The position numbers were made by a program, and so were the translations under genes. The notes under the pieces are model-generated. The model was given only the letters and a program-made list of their open reading frames with translations. It was not told where the DNA came from and ran no database searches. This document shows positions 15,744 through 24,786 of a DNA stretch of 64,000 bases, piece by piece (position 1 is the first letter of the stretch; each line of letters opens with the position of its first letter). Source of the DNA: Streptomyces sp. R41 (GTDB lineage: Bacteria > Actinomycetota > Actinomycetes > Streptomycetales > Streptomycetaceae); contig NZ_CP163443.1 in the NCBI RefSeq assembly GCF_041053055.1, forward strand, positions 9,159,001 through 9,223,000, written 5' to 3'.

Positions 15744-16784
15744 GTGAACATCGGTGAGATCGCCCGGCGGGCCGGTGTCTCCCGGAGCACCGTCTCGTAC
15801 GCGCTCAGCGGCAAGCGTCCGGTGTCGGACGACACCCGGCAGAAGATCCAGCGGGTCATCGACGAACTGGGCTACCGGCCCAACGCCAGCGCCCGCGCTC
15901 TGGCCAACGGCCGAACCAGCACCCTCGGCCTGGTCTTCCCGCCGGCCGGCTCCCACTACACCGGCATGCAGCTCGACTTCATCGGCAGCGTGGTGGAGGC
16001 CGCGGCGACCTACGACTACGACGTGCTGCTCTCCCCGAGCGGCGTGGACAGCGACCGTTCGTTCCAGCGTCTGCTGGCCGAGCGGCGGGTCGACGGCGCG
16101 ATCCTCATGGAGATCAGGCTCCAGGACGACCGCATCGACCACCTCGTCGCCGAGAACTTCCCCGCCGTCTGCATCGGCCGGACCGCGCAGCCGGACGGCG
16201 ACTGGTGGGTGGGCCTCGACCACACCGCGCTGGCGGCCGCCTGTGTCCACCATCTCGCCGACCTCGGCCACCGCAGGATCGCCTTCGTGAACCGGCCCGA
16301 GCGCATGCTGCGGGCCGGGTACGAGTCGGCGCACCGAGGACTCGAGGGCTTCACCAAGGCCGCGGCCGAGCGCGGGCTCACCGTACGGACGTACTGCTGC
16401 GGCGACGACGCTCCTTCCGGTGAAGCCTGTGTGGAGCGGATCCTGCTCGACGATCCAGCCATCACGGCGCTGGTCACGCTCAACGAGGCCGCGCTGGGCG
16501 GCATTTACCGCGGTCTGGCCTCAGCAGGCCGCCATGTGCCGCGCGACTTCTCGGTCACCGGTGTCGTGGCCGGAAGGTGGGCGGAGACGGTGACCCCGCA
16601 GCTCACCGCGGCGGACGTACCGGCGGAGCAGATGGGGCGCCTCGCCGTCGAGCTCCTCGTCGAGCGCTTGGACCATCCCGACGCGGCGCCGCGCCACCAC
16701 CTGCTCGCCCCGCCCATCTCCCTGCGCGCGAGCACCGGCCCCGCCCACACCAACCCGGATGCCGGGCCCGGCTCTAACGCCTGA
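15744..16784 (+). CDS. LacI-family sugar-responsive repressor
   Basis: The 346-residue protein begins MNIGEIARRAGVSRSTVSYA, the canonical LacI helix-turn-helix, then a hinge helix (GYRPNASARALANGRTS) and a periplasmic-binding-like effector domain with GGIYRGLASAGRHVPRDFSV and EQMGRLAVELLVERL. I chose GTG 15744 because AAGGAG lies four bases upstream and the DNA-binding domain then starts the protein; the longer upstream frame is not protein-like. Four copies of its likely operator surround the promoter. Downstream on the same strand are an ABC sugar importer and an intracellular glycosidase, and divergently a secreted glycosidase: a classic sugar-utilisation layout. Confidence 0.93.
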   Translation: MNIGEIARRAGVSRSTVSYALSGKRPVSDDTRQKIQRVIDELGYRPNASARALANGRTSTLGLVFPPAGSHYTGMQLDFIGSVVEAAATYDYDVLLSPSGVDSDRSFQRLLAERRVDGAILMEIRLQDDRIDHLVAENFPAVCIGRTAQPDGDWWVGLDHTALAAACVHHLADLGHRRIAFVNRPERMLRAGYESAHRGLEGFTKAAAERGLTVRTYCCGDDAPSGEACVERILLDDPAITALVTLNEAALGGIYRGLASAGRHVPRDFSVTGVVAGRWAETVTPQLTAADVPAEQMGRLAVELLVERLDHPDAAPRHHLLAPPISLRASTGPAHTNPDAGPGSNA

Positions 16785-16916
16785 CCCTCCACTCACTTCC
16801 CCCCACGTCCACAGCTCCGCTTCTTCACCGGCCGTGCTCGGCCGGCTGCTTCCCGACCGCATCCTCGGCATGCCTGTCTTCGGCATGCCCTTGCCGAAAA
16901 CACGAAGGAACGCGCC

Positions 16917-18158
16917 ATGAACGGATCCACCGGAAGGCGGCTCACCGCCGCGGCCCTGACCGTCGTCGCCCTCGCCACAGGCACCACCGCATGCTCGTCG
17001 GGCGGAAGTTCGTCCGCTGAGGGGGAGGACAGCGGCACGTACACCGTCTGGGACCCCTACCCGCAGTTCGCCAAGAACTCGGCCTGGGTGAAGCTGCTCG
17101 ACGGCTGCGGCACCAAGGCCGGCGTGAAGATCAAGCGGACCGGGTTCGACACCAGCGACCTGGCGAACAAGGCGCTGCTGGCGGCCCAGCAGGACAACTC
17201 CCCGGACGTGCTCATCGTCGACAACCCCGTGGTGTCGACCCTGGCCGAGGCCGGAGTCCTCACCACGACGGCCGACAGCAAGGTGGACACCTCGAAGGTC
17301 GACCCCAACCTGCTGGCGGCCGGTCAGTCCGGCGGGAAAACGTACGGAACGCCGATCGGCGCCAACACCCTTGCCCTCTACTACAACAAGAAGGTCCTCA
17401 AGGCCGCGGGCGTCGACAGCGCCTCGGTCAAGGACTGGCCGTCCCTGACCGCCGCACTTGAGAAGGTCAAGAAGGCGGGCAAGAAGGGCATCACCTTCTC
17501 CGCGATCGGCACGGAAGAGGGCAGCTTCCAGTTCCTGCCCTGGTTCTGGGGCGCGGGCGCGAAGCTGACCCAACTCGACTCCGCCCAGGGCGAGTCGGCC
17601 CTGTCCCTGTGGAACGGCTGGCTGAAGAAGGGCTACGCCCCCAACTCGGTGCTCAACAACACCCAGACCACCAGCTGGCAGGAGTTCGCCACCGGCGACT
17701 ACGCCTTCGCCGAGAACGGAACCTGGCAGCTCGCAGGCGCCGAGAAGGCCGGCTTCGACTACGGCGTGCTCCCGATACCCGGCGCTTCCGGTGGCAACGC
17801 CGCGGCCCCGACCGGCGGCGAGTTCGTCACCGTCCCCGTCCAGGGCGACACCGGCCGCTACGCCACCACACGCAAGCTGGTCTCCTGCCTGACCAGCACC
17901 GACAACCTCTATGCCACCGACACCACCCTCTCCTACGTGGCCCCCACCAGCGCGGTCCAGGACAAGCAGATGGCGTCCGACGCCAAGTTGAAGCCGTGGA
18001 TCGAGGCGGTCAAGGCCGCCAAGGGACGCACCAGCGACGACCTCGGCACCAAGTACCCCAAGATCTCGGAGCAGCTGTGGAAGGCGGTCCAGACGGCCCT
18101 CAGCGGGGCCAAGTCCCCCAAGGACGCGCTCACTTCGGCGCAGGCGGCGGTCAAGTGA
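16917..18158 (+). CDS. Sugar ABC transporter substrate-binding lipoprotein
   Basis: The 413-residue protein has a lipoprotein signal (LTVVALATGTTACSSGG; lipobox T-T-A-C) and then the fold of family-1 extracellular binding proteins: DVLIVDNPVVSTLAEAGVL, YGTPIGANTLALYYNKKVL, EFATGDYAFAENGTWQLAG. It should capture an oligosaccharide or glycoside released outside the cell. It starts 132 bases after the LacI gene with GAAGGAAC upstream. Two copies of TCGGCATGCC (16865 and 16880) lie in the gap; their role is unclear. Two permease genes follow at once; no ATPase gene is present, so it presumably uses a shared MsiK-type ATPase, as is usual in Streptomyces. Confidence 0.92.
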   Translation: MNGSTGRRLTAAALTVVALATGTTACSSGGSSSAEGEDSGTYTVWDPYPQFAKNSAWVKLLDGCGTKAGVKIKRTGFDTSDLANKALLAAQQDNSPDVLIVDNPVVSTLAEAGVLTTTADSKVDTSKVDPNLLAAGQSGGKTYGTPIGANTLALYYNKKVLKAAGVDSASVKDWPSLTAALEKVKKAGKKGITFSAIGTEEGSFQFLPWFWGAGAKLTQLDSAQGESALSLWNGWLKKGYAPNSVLNNTQTTSWQEFATGDYAFAENGTWQLAGAEKAGFDYGVLPIPGASGGNAAAPTGGEFVTVPVQGDTGRYATTRKLVSCLTSTDNLYATDTTLSYVAPTSAVQDKQMASDAKLKPWIEAVKAAKGRTSDDLGTKYPKISEQLWKAVQTALSGAKSPKDALTSAQAAVK

Positions 18159-18159
18159 C

Positions 18160-19131
18160 GTGGGCCCGGTGAAGCAGACGACACACCCACCGGACCGTCG
18201 GCCCGTGCTCGACCGGAACGGGGCGGCCCCCGCCGCCCCGTCCCCGGCCCGCACCGCGCCGCGCCGCCGTCCCGCCCCCCAGCAATGGGCCGCCTGGGCC
18301 TTCCTCGCCCCGGTCACTCTCTACCTCGGCCTCTTCTACGCCTATCCGCTCTACCGCAACCTCGACCTGAGCCTGCGCAACTACACCGTCCGCTCCTTCG
18401 TCCAGGGCGACGCGCCCTTCACCGGCCTCGCCAACTACCGCACCGTCCTCGACGATCCGACCTTCGGCCCGGCACTGACCCACACCGTGGTGTTCACCGC
18501 CGTGTGCCTGTTCTTCCAGTACGCCATCGGCCTGGCACTCGCGGTCTTCTTCAACCAGCACTTCCGGCTCTCCGCGACCCTGCGCGCCCTGTTCCTCGTA
18601 CCATGGCTGCTGCCGCTGATCGTGTCGGCCTCCACCTGGTCATGGATGCTCAACAGCGACTCCGGCATCGTCAACGCCGCCCTGCACGTCGTCGGCATCG
18701 GCCCGGTGAACTGGCTGACCTCGCCGTCGTGGTCACTGACCTCGGTGATCATCGCCAACGTCTGGATCGGCATTCCGTTCAACCTGGTCGTGCTCTACAG
18801 CGGTCTGCAGGCGATCCCCGACAGCCTCTACGAGGCGGCCGCCCTCGACGGCGCGAACGCCTGGCGGCGCTTCTGGCACATCACCTTCCCGCTGCTGCGC
18901 CCGGTCTCAGCCATCACCCTGCTGCTGGGCCTGGTCTACACGCTCAAGGTCTTCGACATCGTCTGGATCATGACCAAGGGCGGCCCGGCCGACGCGTCCA
19001 CCACCTTCGCCACCTGGTCCTACCGGCTCGGCTTCGGCAACCTCCTGCCCGCCTTCGGTCCCGGAGCGGCCGTCGGCAACCTGCTCGTCGTCGCCGCCCT
19101 GGTCTTCGGCCTGGTGTATCTCAGGGTCTAG
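18160..19131 (+). CDS. Sugar ABC transporter permease (MalF type)
   Basis: The 323-residue membrane protein has a proline-rich cytoplasmic N terminus and six predicted helices starting at WAAWAFLAPVTLYLGLFYA. The EAA loop that docks the ATPase reads YEAAALDGANAWRRFWHITF. GTG 18160 lies directly after the previous stop; GTG 18169 is an alternative start. It pairs with the next gene to form the membrane channel for the sugar captured by the upstream lipoprotein. Confidence 0.92.
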   Translation: MGPVKQTTHPPDRRPVLDRNGAAPAAPSPARTAPRRRPAPQQWAAWAFLAPVTLYLGLFYAYPLYRNLDLSLRNYTVRSFVQGDAPFTGLANYRTVLDDPTFGPALTHTVVFTAVCLFFQYAIGLALAVFFNQHFRLSATLRALFLVPWLLPLIVSASTWSWMLNSDSGIVNAALHVVGIGPVNWLTSPSWSLTSVIIANVWIGIPFNLVVLYSGLQAIPDSLYEAAALDGANAWRRFWHITFPLLRPVSAITLLLGLVYTLKVFDIVWIMTKGGPADASTTFATWSYRLGFGNLLPAFGPGAAVGNLLVVAALVFGLVYLRV

Positions 19132-19148
19132 CGAAAGCAGTACGCCTC

Positions 19149-20000
19149 ATGACGACCATCGCGACAGCAATCCGCTCACGCCGGGCCCGCAGGACCACCT
19201 GGTGGAAGACCGCCACGGGCCTCCTCCTCGCCGCGATCATGCTCTTCCCGGTCTACTGGATGCTCAACGTGTCCTTCACCCGCGACCAGGACATGCGCAA
19301 GAGCCCGCCCGACCTGTTCCCCGTGCACGGCACGCTGGAGGGCTACCGGGCCGTCATCGACCAGCAGTTGCCCTACCTCGGCACCAGCCTCGTCATCGGC
19401 ATGGGCACCGTCGTACTGACGGTGGCGCTGGCCGCACCCGCCGGCTACGCACTGGCCAAACTCCGCCCACGCGGCGGCGGCGTGCTCAGCTTCCTCTTCC
19501 TGGTCGCCCAGATGATCCCCGGCATCATCATGGCGATGGGCTTCTACGCCATCTACCTCAGCCTCGGCCTGCTCCAGTCGGTGCCCGGCCTGATCGTCGC
19601 GGACTCCACCCTGGCCGTCCCCTTCGCCGTTCTGATCTTCACCGCGTTCATGTCCGGCATCCCGGACGAACTGCTCCAGGCCGCGAAGACCGACGGCGCC
19701 GGACCATTGCGCACCTTCTGGTCGATCGTGCTGCCCATGAGCCGCAACGCCGCCGTCACGGTGTCCCTGTTCGCGTTCCTGTGGTCCTGGTCCGACTTCG
19801 TCTTCGCCAGCACCCTTGCGGGCGGCGGCGCGCACGAACCGATCACGCTCGGCATCTACCACTACATCGGCAACAACAACCAGGAGTGGAACGCCATCAT
19901 GGCCACCGCCGTCGTGGCCTCGCTGCCCGCGACGGTGATCCTCGTCCTCGCCCAGCGCTACGTCGCCGCCGGCGTGAGTGCCGGAGCCGTGAAGGACTGA
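19149..20000 (+). CDS. Sugar ABC transporter permease (MalG type)
   Basis: The 283-residue protein is the second permease: an opening TM (LLLAAIMLFPVYWMLNVSF), a periplasmic loop, four central helices, and an EAA loop reading LLQAAKTDGAGPLRTFWSIV. The ATG at 19149 begins just 17 bases after the partner's stop. The frame is open further upstream, but that part overlaps the MalF-type gene and is not protein-like. Confidence 0.93.
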   Translation: MTTIATAIRSRRARRTTWWKTATGLLLAAIMLFPVYWMLNVSFTRDQDMRKSPPDLFPVHGTLEGYRAVIDQQLPYLGTSLVIGMGTVVLTVALAAPAGYALAKLRPRGGGVLSFLFLVAQMIPGIIMAMGFYAIYLSLGLLQSVPGLIVADSTLAVPFAVLIFTAFMSGIPDELLQAAKTDGAGPLRTFWSIVLPMSRNAAVTVSLFAFLWSWSDFVFASTLAGGGAHEPITLGIYHYIGNNNQEWNAIMATAVVASLPATVILVLAQRYVAAGVSAGAVKD

Positions 20001-20066
20001 TCCGAAGGACTGCCTCTCTCCCGGCAGACCGCCGGCCACCCATGCTGAAGAAACGAGTAACTCTGC

Positions 20067-21836
20067 ATGACCGCTGCCCGACCCGGCCCGGCTTTCTCCC
20101 TGCGAGACATTCCGTTTAGCACCCACGGATCCTGGTTCGGCATCTCCCCGGTGCTGGCGGAGAAGACATACGCCGAAGACCTCCATCTCGTCTCCCACCA
20201 GAACGGGATGCACGCCGTCCTGTGCCTTGTCCCCCTCGATCCCACGACGGGTGAACGGGCGGAGGCCCGTGTCACGGCGACACCGAGTCTCCTCAGCTGG
20301 ACCCACGAGGGCGGGCGGATCGACCTCGCCTATGAGTCGCCGGACACCGTACGTCTGCGCGGTGACGGGCCGGGCGTGCGCATCACCGCCGCGGCGCAGA
20401 TCCTGACGCCCTTCACGGGTACGTACTTCTTTCGCGACCCGGTGGACGGGGCGCACGTGTTCACCTCGTACGAGACCGGGCGCCGCTACCGGGTCACCGT
20501 ACTGTCCGGCCGAGTGGGCGACACTTCCGGCAGTCAGGCCCTGGGCAGTGCCGACCGCGGTCTCACGATCAGCGCGGAGGCCGGCGGCACCTGGGAGGCC
20601 GCCATCGAGGAACTCGACAGCGCACGCCGTCCCTACACCGCCCGGACGACGTTCGGCGAAGTCGTGACCGCGGCGGAGCGGGCCTTCGTCGCCTTCGTCG
20701 ATGCGGTGGCCCCCTGGCGCTCCTCCCGTACTCCGGCCGCCGAACTCGCCGCGTACGTCCTGTGGTCGGCGACGGTCGGCCCGGCAGGCCTCGTCACCCG
20801 GCCCGCGGTACTGATGTCCAAGCACTGGATGGACAAGGTTTGGAGCTGGGACCACTGCTTCAACGCCCTCGCTCTGGCACCCGGAGCTCCCGCGCTGGCC
20901 CGGGACCAGTTCTCGCTGCCGTTCGACCACCAGGACGAGAGCGGGGCCCTGCCCGACTCGGTGACCCACTCGGAGGTCCTCCACAACTTCGTCAAACCCC
21001 CCATCCACGGCTGGGCCCTGGGCCACCTGCGCCGAAGGCTCCCCGAGCCCCTCGGAGGCGAGGAACTCGCCGAGATCTACGACAGGTTGAGGCGCTGGAC
21101 GGATTTCTGGCTCACCGCGCGCCGGGCGCCCGGTGCCGCCCTGCCGCACTACCAGCACGGCAACGACAGCGGCTGGGACAACGCCACGCCATTCGACCCC
21201 GAACGCGTGGTCGTCACCGCCGACCTCGCCGCGTTCCTCACCCTCCAGTTGCACGAACTGGCCGCCCTGGCAGCGGAGCTCCGTCTCGCCGACGACGCGC
21301 GGCAGTGGACGCGCATCGCCGAGGAGACCCAGGCCGCCCTGCTCGACGAACTCTGGACGGGGGAGCGGTTCGTCGCCCGGGGCGCCGAAAGCGGCGACAC
21401 CTGGAGCAGTTCAAGTCTGCTCGACCTGATGCCGATCGCCCTGGGCGAGCACCTGCCCGAGCACGTCGCCAAGTCCATGGCCGCCCGGATCGAGGCGCAC
21501 CTGACCCCGTACGGGCTGGCCACCGAACTCCCCACGTCACCGCACTACCGCCCCGACGGCTACTGGCGCGGCCCGATCTGGGCGCCCGCCACGGTCCTCG
21601 TCGAGGACGGCCTGCGCCGCAGTGGCCACCACCGGCTCGCCGACGAGATCAGCGCCCGCTTCCGGGCGCTGTGCGAAAGCCACGGCTTCGCGGAGAACTT
21701 CGACGCCCTCGCCGGCACGGGCCTGCGCGACCGCGCCTACACCTGGACAGCCGGCAGCTACCTCCTCCTCGCCGAAGCCCATGAACTGCGTCACGCCCTC
21801 GAGGGAGCCGATGCCCCGAACGAGTCGAGGCCCTGA
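20067..21836 (+). CDS. GH63-like intracellular glucosidase
   Basis: The 589-residue protein lacks a signal peptide. After an N-terminal beta-domain (about 1-190) it has an (alpha/alpha)6 barrel with the GH63/mannosylglycerate-hydrolase landmarks SKHWMDKVWSWDHCFNALAL, HQDESGALPDSV, YQHGNDSGWDNATPFD and YWRGPIWAPATVLVEDGL. In that family an Asp in the G-N-D-S-G-W-D-N segment is the general acid. It would hydrolyse the imported alpha-glucoside or related glycoside in the cytoplasm. It closes the importer operon, 66 bases after the second permease. Confidence 0.82.
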   Translation: MTAARPGPAFSLRDIPFSTHGSWFGISPVLAEKTYAEDLHLVSHQNGMHAVLCLVPLDPTTGERAEARVTATPSLLSWTHEGGRIDLAYESPDTVRLRGDGPGVRITAAAQILTPFTGTYFFRDPVDGAHVFTSYETGRRYRVTVLSGRVGDTSGSQALGSADRGLTISAEAGGTWEAAIEELDSARRPYTARTTFGEVVTAAERAFVAFVDAVAPWRSSRTPAAELAAYVLWSATVGPAGLVTRPAVLMSKHWMDKVWSWDHCFNALALAPGAPALARDQFSLPFDHQDESGALPDSVTHSEVLHNFVKPPIHGWALGHLRRRLPEPLGGEELAEIYDRLRRWTDFWLTARRAPGAALPHYQHGNDSGWDNATPFDPERVVVTADLAAFLTLQLHELAALAAELRLADDARQWTRIAEETQAALLDELWTGERFVARGAESGDTWSSSSLLDLMPIALGEHLPEHVAKSMAARIEAHLTPYGLATELPTSPHYRPDGYWRGPIWAPATVLVEDGLRRSGHHRLADEISARFRALCESHGFAENFDALAGTGLRDRAYTWTAGSYLLLAEAHELRHALEGADAPNESRP

Positions 21837-21932
21837 CGGCTGGAGATGCTTGTGTGGAGCGTCCGAGCCGAATCGTCGTTCAGCGGCGATCCTGGACGCG
21901 CCTCCGGCGGCGGATTCAACCCCCGGCCCTCG

Positions 21933-22502
21933 TCACTGGCCCACCCTTCCGTCGACGCACTCGCGCAACAGGTCGGCGTGCCCGCAGTGACGGGCATACT
22001 CCTCGATCCTGTGCACCATCAGCTCCCGAACCGCGATCCCGTTCTTCCCCACACGCTCGCTCAGATCCGGGTGCTCGGCCAGCGCGGCGTCCAGCGCGGC
22101 TTGCTCGCGCTCCAGATCGGCGTACGCGGCGTCGACCTCGGCCTGCTCGGCGACAGCTCCGTCGAAGTCCGCGTCACGCCTGCCGTACAGCTTCGGCAGA
22201 GGATCACCGTCGCTGATCCAGTTGCGCCAGTCCCGTTCCACTTCGGCGAGGTGCCGAACCAGGCCGAGCAGCGACATCGTCGACGGTGGAACCGACCGAC
22301 GGGCCAGTTGCTCCGCGTCCAGGCCCTCGCACTTCATCCGCAGGGTCATGCGGTAGCCCGTCAGGAAGTCCAGCAGCGTGGCAAGTTCGCCGTCCGGACT
22401 GACACCGTCACTGTGGCGGGGGTCGTCGTCCGGGTCAGCCCACATGTCGGGGTAGATGGTTGCCCGGCTCCATCGTGCGGGTTGGTCACTCATGCGTTCC
22501 AT
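21933..22502 (-). CDS. DinB-superfamily protein (DUF664)
   Basis: The product (189 residues from ATG 22500-22502; an ATG at 22491-22493 is equally possible) is a four-helix DinB-like protein. ATLLDFLTGYRMTLRMKCEG opens the bundle, SLLGLVRHLAEVERDWRNW carries the metal-site His/Glu, and VRELMVHRIEEYARHCGHAD supplies the last conserved His residues. This subgroup may be related to thiol-dependent (mycothiol/bacillithiol) transferases, but the reaction is unknown. The gene is divergent from the alpha/beta hydrolase. Confidence 0.85.
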   Translation of the reverse strand: MERMSDQPARWSRATIYPDMWADPDDDPRHSDGVSPDGELATLLDFLTGYRMTLRMKCEGLDAEQLARRSVPPSTMSLLGLVRHLAEVERDWRNWISDGDPLPKLYGRRDADFDGAVAEQAEVDAAYADLEREQAALDAALAEHPDLSERVGKNGIAVRELMVHRIEEYARHCGHADLLRECVDGRVGQ

Positions 22503-22667
22503 GTTCGTCCGTGAGGGCCCAAGCTCGCCAGTGAGTTTGGGCCCGGGCGAAGGGTGTGTGCGGTCGGCCGGGCACGACCCTGCCGATCTTTCAAACATGT
22601 GGCGCCCGGAACCACCCTGGTTTGATCACACCGTCGAGCCGAAGCGCGACCGAGAGGAACAACCCCC

Positions 22668-23501
22668 GTGAGTGAATGGCAGCTGCACCAGACATTCCGC
22701 AGCACCTCCGGCGACGTCCGCTGGGACAGCCTCGGACACCCCGGCCAGGATCCGGTCGTCCTCCTCCACGGGACGCCCTTCTCCTCCTATGTCTGGCGTG
22801 CCGTCGCCCGCGCACTCGCTCGCCGTCACCAGGTGTTCGTGTGGGACATGCCCGGTTACGGAGCATCGGAGAAGTACGCCGGGCAGGACGTCTCCCTGGC
22901 CGCCCAGGGCAGGGTCTTCACCGAACTCCTGGCGCACTGGGGCCTGAACGAACCACTGGTGGTCGCCCATGACTTCGGCGGCGCCGTCTCCTTGCGGGCG
23001 CATCTGCTGCACGGCGCTGCCTACCGTGCGCTCGCTCTGGTCGACCCCGTCGCACTGGCGCCATGGGGGTCCGCGTTCTTCCGGCTCGTCGGCGAGCACT
23101 CCGAGGTCTTCGAGCAGTTGCCACCCCCACTGCACCACGCCTTGGTGCGCGAGTACGTGAGGTCGGCCAGCAGCCCGGGCCTCCACCCGGCAGTACTCGA
23201 CCGGCTCGTCCGGCCCTGGCTCGGCGATCTCGGCCAGCCGGCCTTCTATCGGCAGATCGCTCAGGCCGACCAGCTCTACACGGATGAGGTTCAGGACCGG
23301 TACGGCGAGATCGGCATCCCGACGCTGGTGTGCTGGGGACAGGACGACACCTGGATTCCGATGGCGAAAGGACAGGAGCTCGTCGCTCGCATCCCGGGCG
23401 CGCGACTCGAGCCGATCGCCGGCGCGGGCCACCTCGTCCAGGAAGACGCACCCGCCGAGCTCACAGCCGCTCTCATCGCCTTCCTCCAGCACTCCCGCTG
23501 A
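22668..23501 (+). CDS. Alpha/beta hydrolase (haloalkane dehalogenase/epoxide hydrolase-like)
   Basis: The 277-residue protein has the oxyanion motif VVLLHGTPFSSYVWR, the nucleophile elbow VVAHDFGGAVSLR with Asp (not Ser) as nucleophile, an acid in LVCWGQDDTWIP and the catalytic His in IAGAGHLVQEDAP. An Asp nucleophile puts it with haloalkane dehalogenases and epoxide hydrolases. The second tryptophan of a halide-binding pair cannot be placed with confidence, so dehalogenation is not certain. GTG 22668 starts it. It is not obviously linked to the operon downstream. Confidence 0.85.
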   Translation: MSEWQLHQTFRSTSGDVRWDSLGHPGQDPVVLLHGTPFSSYVWRAVARALARRHQVFVWDMPGYGASEKYAGQDVSLAAQGRVFTELLAHWGLNEPLVVAHDFGGAVSLRAHLLHGAAYRALALVDPVALAPWGSAFFRLVGEHSEVFEQLPPPLHHALVREYVRSASSPGLHPAVLDRLVRPWLGDLGQPAFYRQIAQADQLYTDEVQDRYGEIGIPTLVCWGQDDTWIPMAKGQELVARIPGARLEPIAGAGHLVQEDAPAELTAALIAFLQHSR

Positions 23502-23628
23502 AGGGTTCTGTCGCGGCGCTCGCCATACGACGGCGTAACCGCACGCCCACGGTGAGGAGATCCGCCCTGTCCAGTCGGCGTTCTGCACGCCCGATCCTTG
23601 ACCCCTGCTCGCCGCTCCACGATGCTGT

Positions 23629-23664
23629 GTTGCGGCACATGAGATGTGTGCCGTAATGAGCAAC
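23629..23664. promoter_or_regulatory. Paired 17-bp operator upstream of the formaldehyde operon
   Basis: Box 1 (23629-23645) reads GTTGC-N7-GAGAT and box 2 (23648-23664) reads GTGCC-N7-GCAAC, start to start 19 bp. The outer pentamers are the perfect GTTGC and GCAAC of the shared element found at eight other places in this locus. The element ends 36 bases before the mscR start. A second dyad (TTGCGGCACA at 23630-23639 with TGTGCCGTAA at 23647-23656) overlaps it. Confidence 0.6.
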
Positions 23665-23700
23665 ATTCCAACCAGGTCTCGTACCAGCCGAGGAGTGGCC

Positions 23701-24786
23701 ATGACTCACCAGGTCCGTGCTGTCGTCGCGCGGGGCAAGGGCGCCCCCGTCAGCCTGGAAACGATCATCGTGCCTGACCCCGGCCCGGGCGAGGCGCTGG
23801 TGAAGATCGAGGCGTGCGGGGTCTGTCACACCGATCTGCACTATCGCGAGGGCGGCATCAGCGACGACTTTCCGTTCCTGCTGGGCCACGAGGCCGCGGG
23901 TGTCGTGGAGTCGGTGGGGGAGGGCGTCACCGATGTGGCGCCCGGGGACTTCGTCATCCTCAACTGGCGTGCCGTGTGCGGTCAGTGCCGGGCATGTCTG
24001 CGCGGACGGCCGTGGTACTGCTTCAACACTCACAACGCGAAGCAGAAGATGACCTTGACCGACGGCACCGAGCTGTCTCCGGCTCTGGGTATCGGCGCGT
24101 TCGCGGAGAAGACGCTGGTGGCGGCGGGGCAGTGCACGAAGGTGGACCGGGCCGCGTCGGCCGCCGTCGCCGGGCTGCTGGGGTGCGGAGTGATGGCGGG
24201 CATCGGCGCGGCCATCAACACCGGCAATGTCGGACGCGGAGACAGTGTGGCGGTCATCGGCTGCGGCGGTGTGGGGGACGCGGCGATCGCCGGCGCCCGG
24301 CTCGCCGGGGCGGCCAAGATCATCGCTGTCGACATCGACGAGCGCAAGCTCGAGACCGCGAAGAAGATCGGAGCGACCCACACCGTCAACTCCAAGCAGG
24401 GCGATCCCGTGGCGGCCGTACGCGAGCTGACCGGCGGCTTCGGCGCCGATGTGGTGATCGAGGCGGTCGGCCGCCCGGAGACGTACAAGCAGGCCTTCTA
24501 CGCCCGTGACCTGGCGGGCACGGTCGTCCTCGTCGGCGTACCGACCCCGGAGATGAAGCTCGAACTGCCGCTGCTGGACGTCTTCGGCCGGGGCGGCGCG
24601 CTGAAGTCCTCCTGGTACGGCGACTGCATGCCCTCCCGCGACTTCCCGATGCTCATCGACCTGTATCTGCAGGGCCGACTGGATCTCGACGCGTTCGTGA
24701 CGGAGACCATCGCGCTGGACGAGGTCGAGAAGGCCTTCGAGCGGATGCACGGTGGCGATGTGCTGCGCTCGGTGGTGGTCTTCTGA
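23701..24786 (+). CDS. mscR: S-(hydroxymethyl)mycothiol dehydrogenase (formaldehyde detoxification)
   Basis: The 361-residue zinc alcohol dehydrogenase has the catalytic-zinc segment [16 protein letters not shown], the structural-zinc cluster region [15 protein letters not shown], and the NAD fold [20 protein letters not shown]. Length and sequence match the actinomycete mycothiol-dependent class, which oxidises the formaldehyde-mycothiol adduct. The ATG at 23701 has GAGGAG five bases upstream; a longer frame has none. The next gene overlaps its stop. Oxidative demethylation of betaine, dimethylglycine and sarcosine nearby releases formaldehyde, which explains its place here, and it carries the same operator as those genes. 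Confidence 0.9.
   Translation: MTHQVRAVVARGKGAPVSLETIIVPDPGPGEALVKIEACGVCHTDLHYREGGISDDFPFLLGHEAAGVVESVGEGVTDVAPGDFVILNWRAVCGQCRACLRGRPWYCFNTHNAKQKMTLTDGTELSPALGIGAFAEKTLVAAGQCTKVDRAASAAVAGLLGCGVMAGIGAAINTGNVGRGDSVAVIGCGGVGDAAIAGARLAGAAKIIAVDIDERKLETAKKIGATHTVNSKQGDPVAAVRELTGGFGADVVIEAVGRPETYKQAFYARDLAGTVVLVGVPTPEMKLELPLLDVFGRGGALKSSWYGDCMPSRDFPMLIDLYLQGRLDLDAFVTETIALDEVEKAFERMHGGDVLRSVVVF

Noticed and set aside
19176..21254. Very long minus-strand open frame (692 codons) opposite the permease and GH63-like genes
   Set aside because: Composition is Gly/Val/Arg-rich without motifs, and the plus strand carries well-supported genes with ribosome sites.
22668..23501. Calling the alpha/beta hydrolase a haloalkane dehalogenase
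   Set aside because: The Asp nucleophile is seen, but the paired halide-binding residues cannot be assigned with confidence, so only the superfamily is named.
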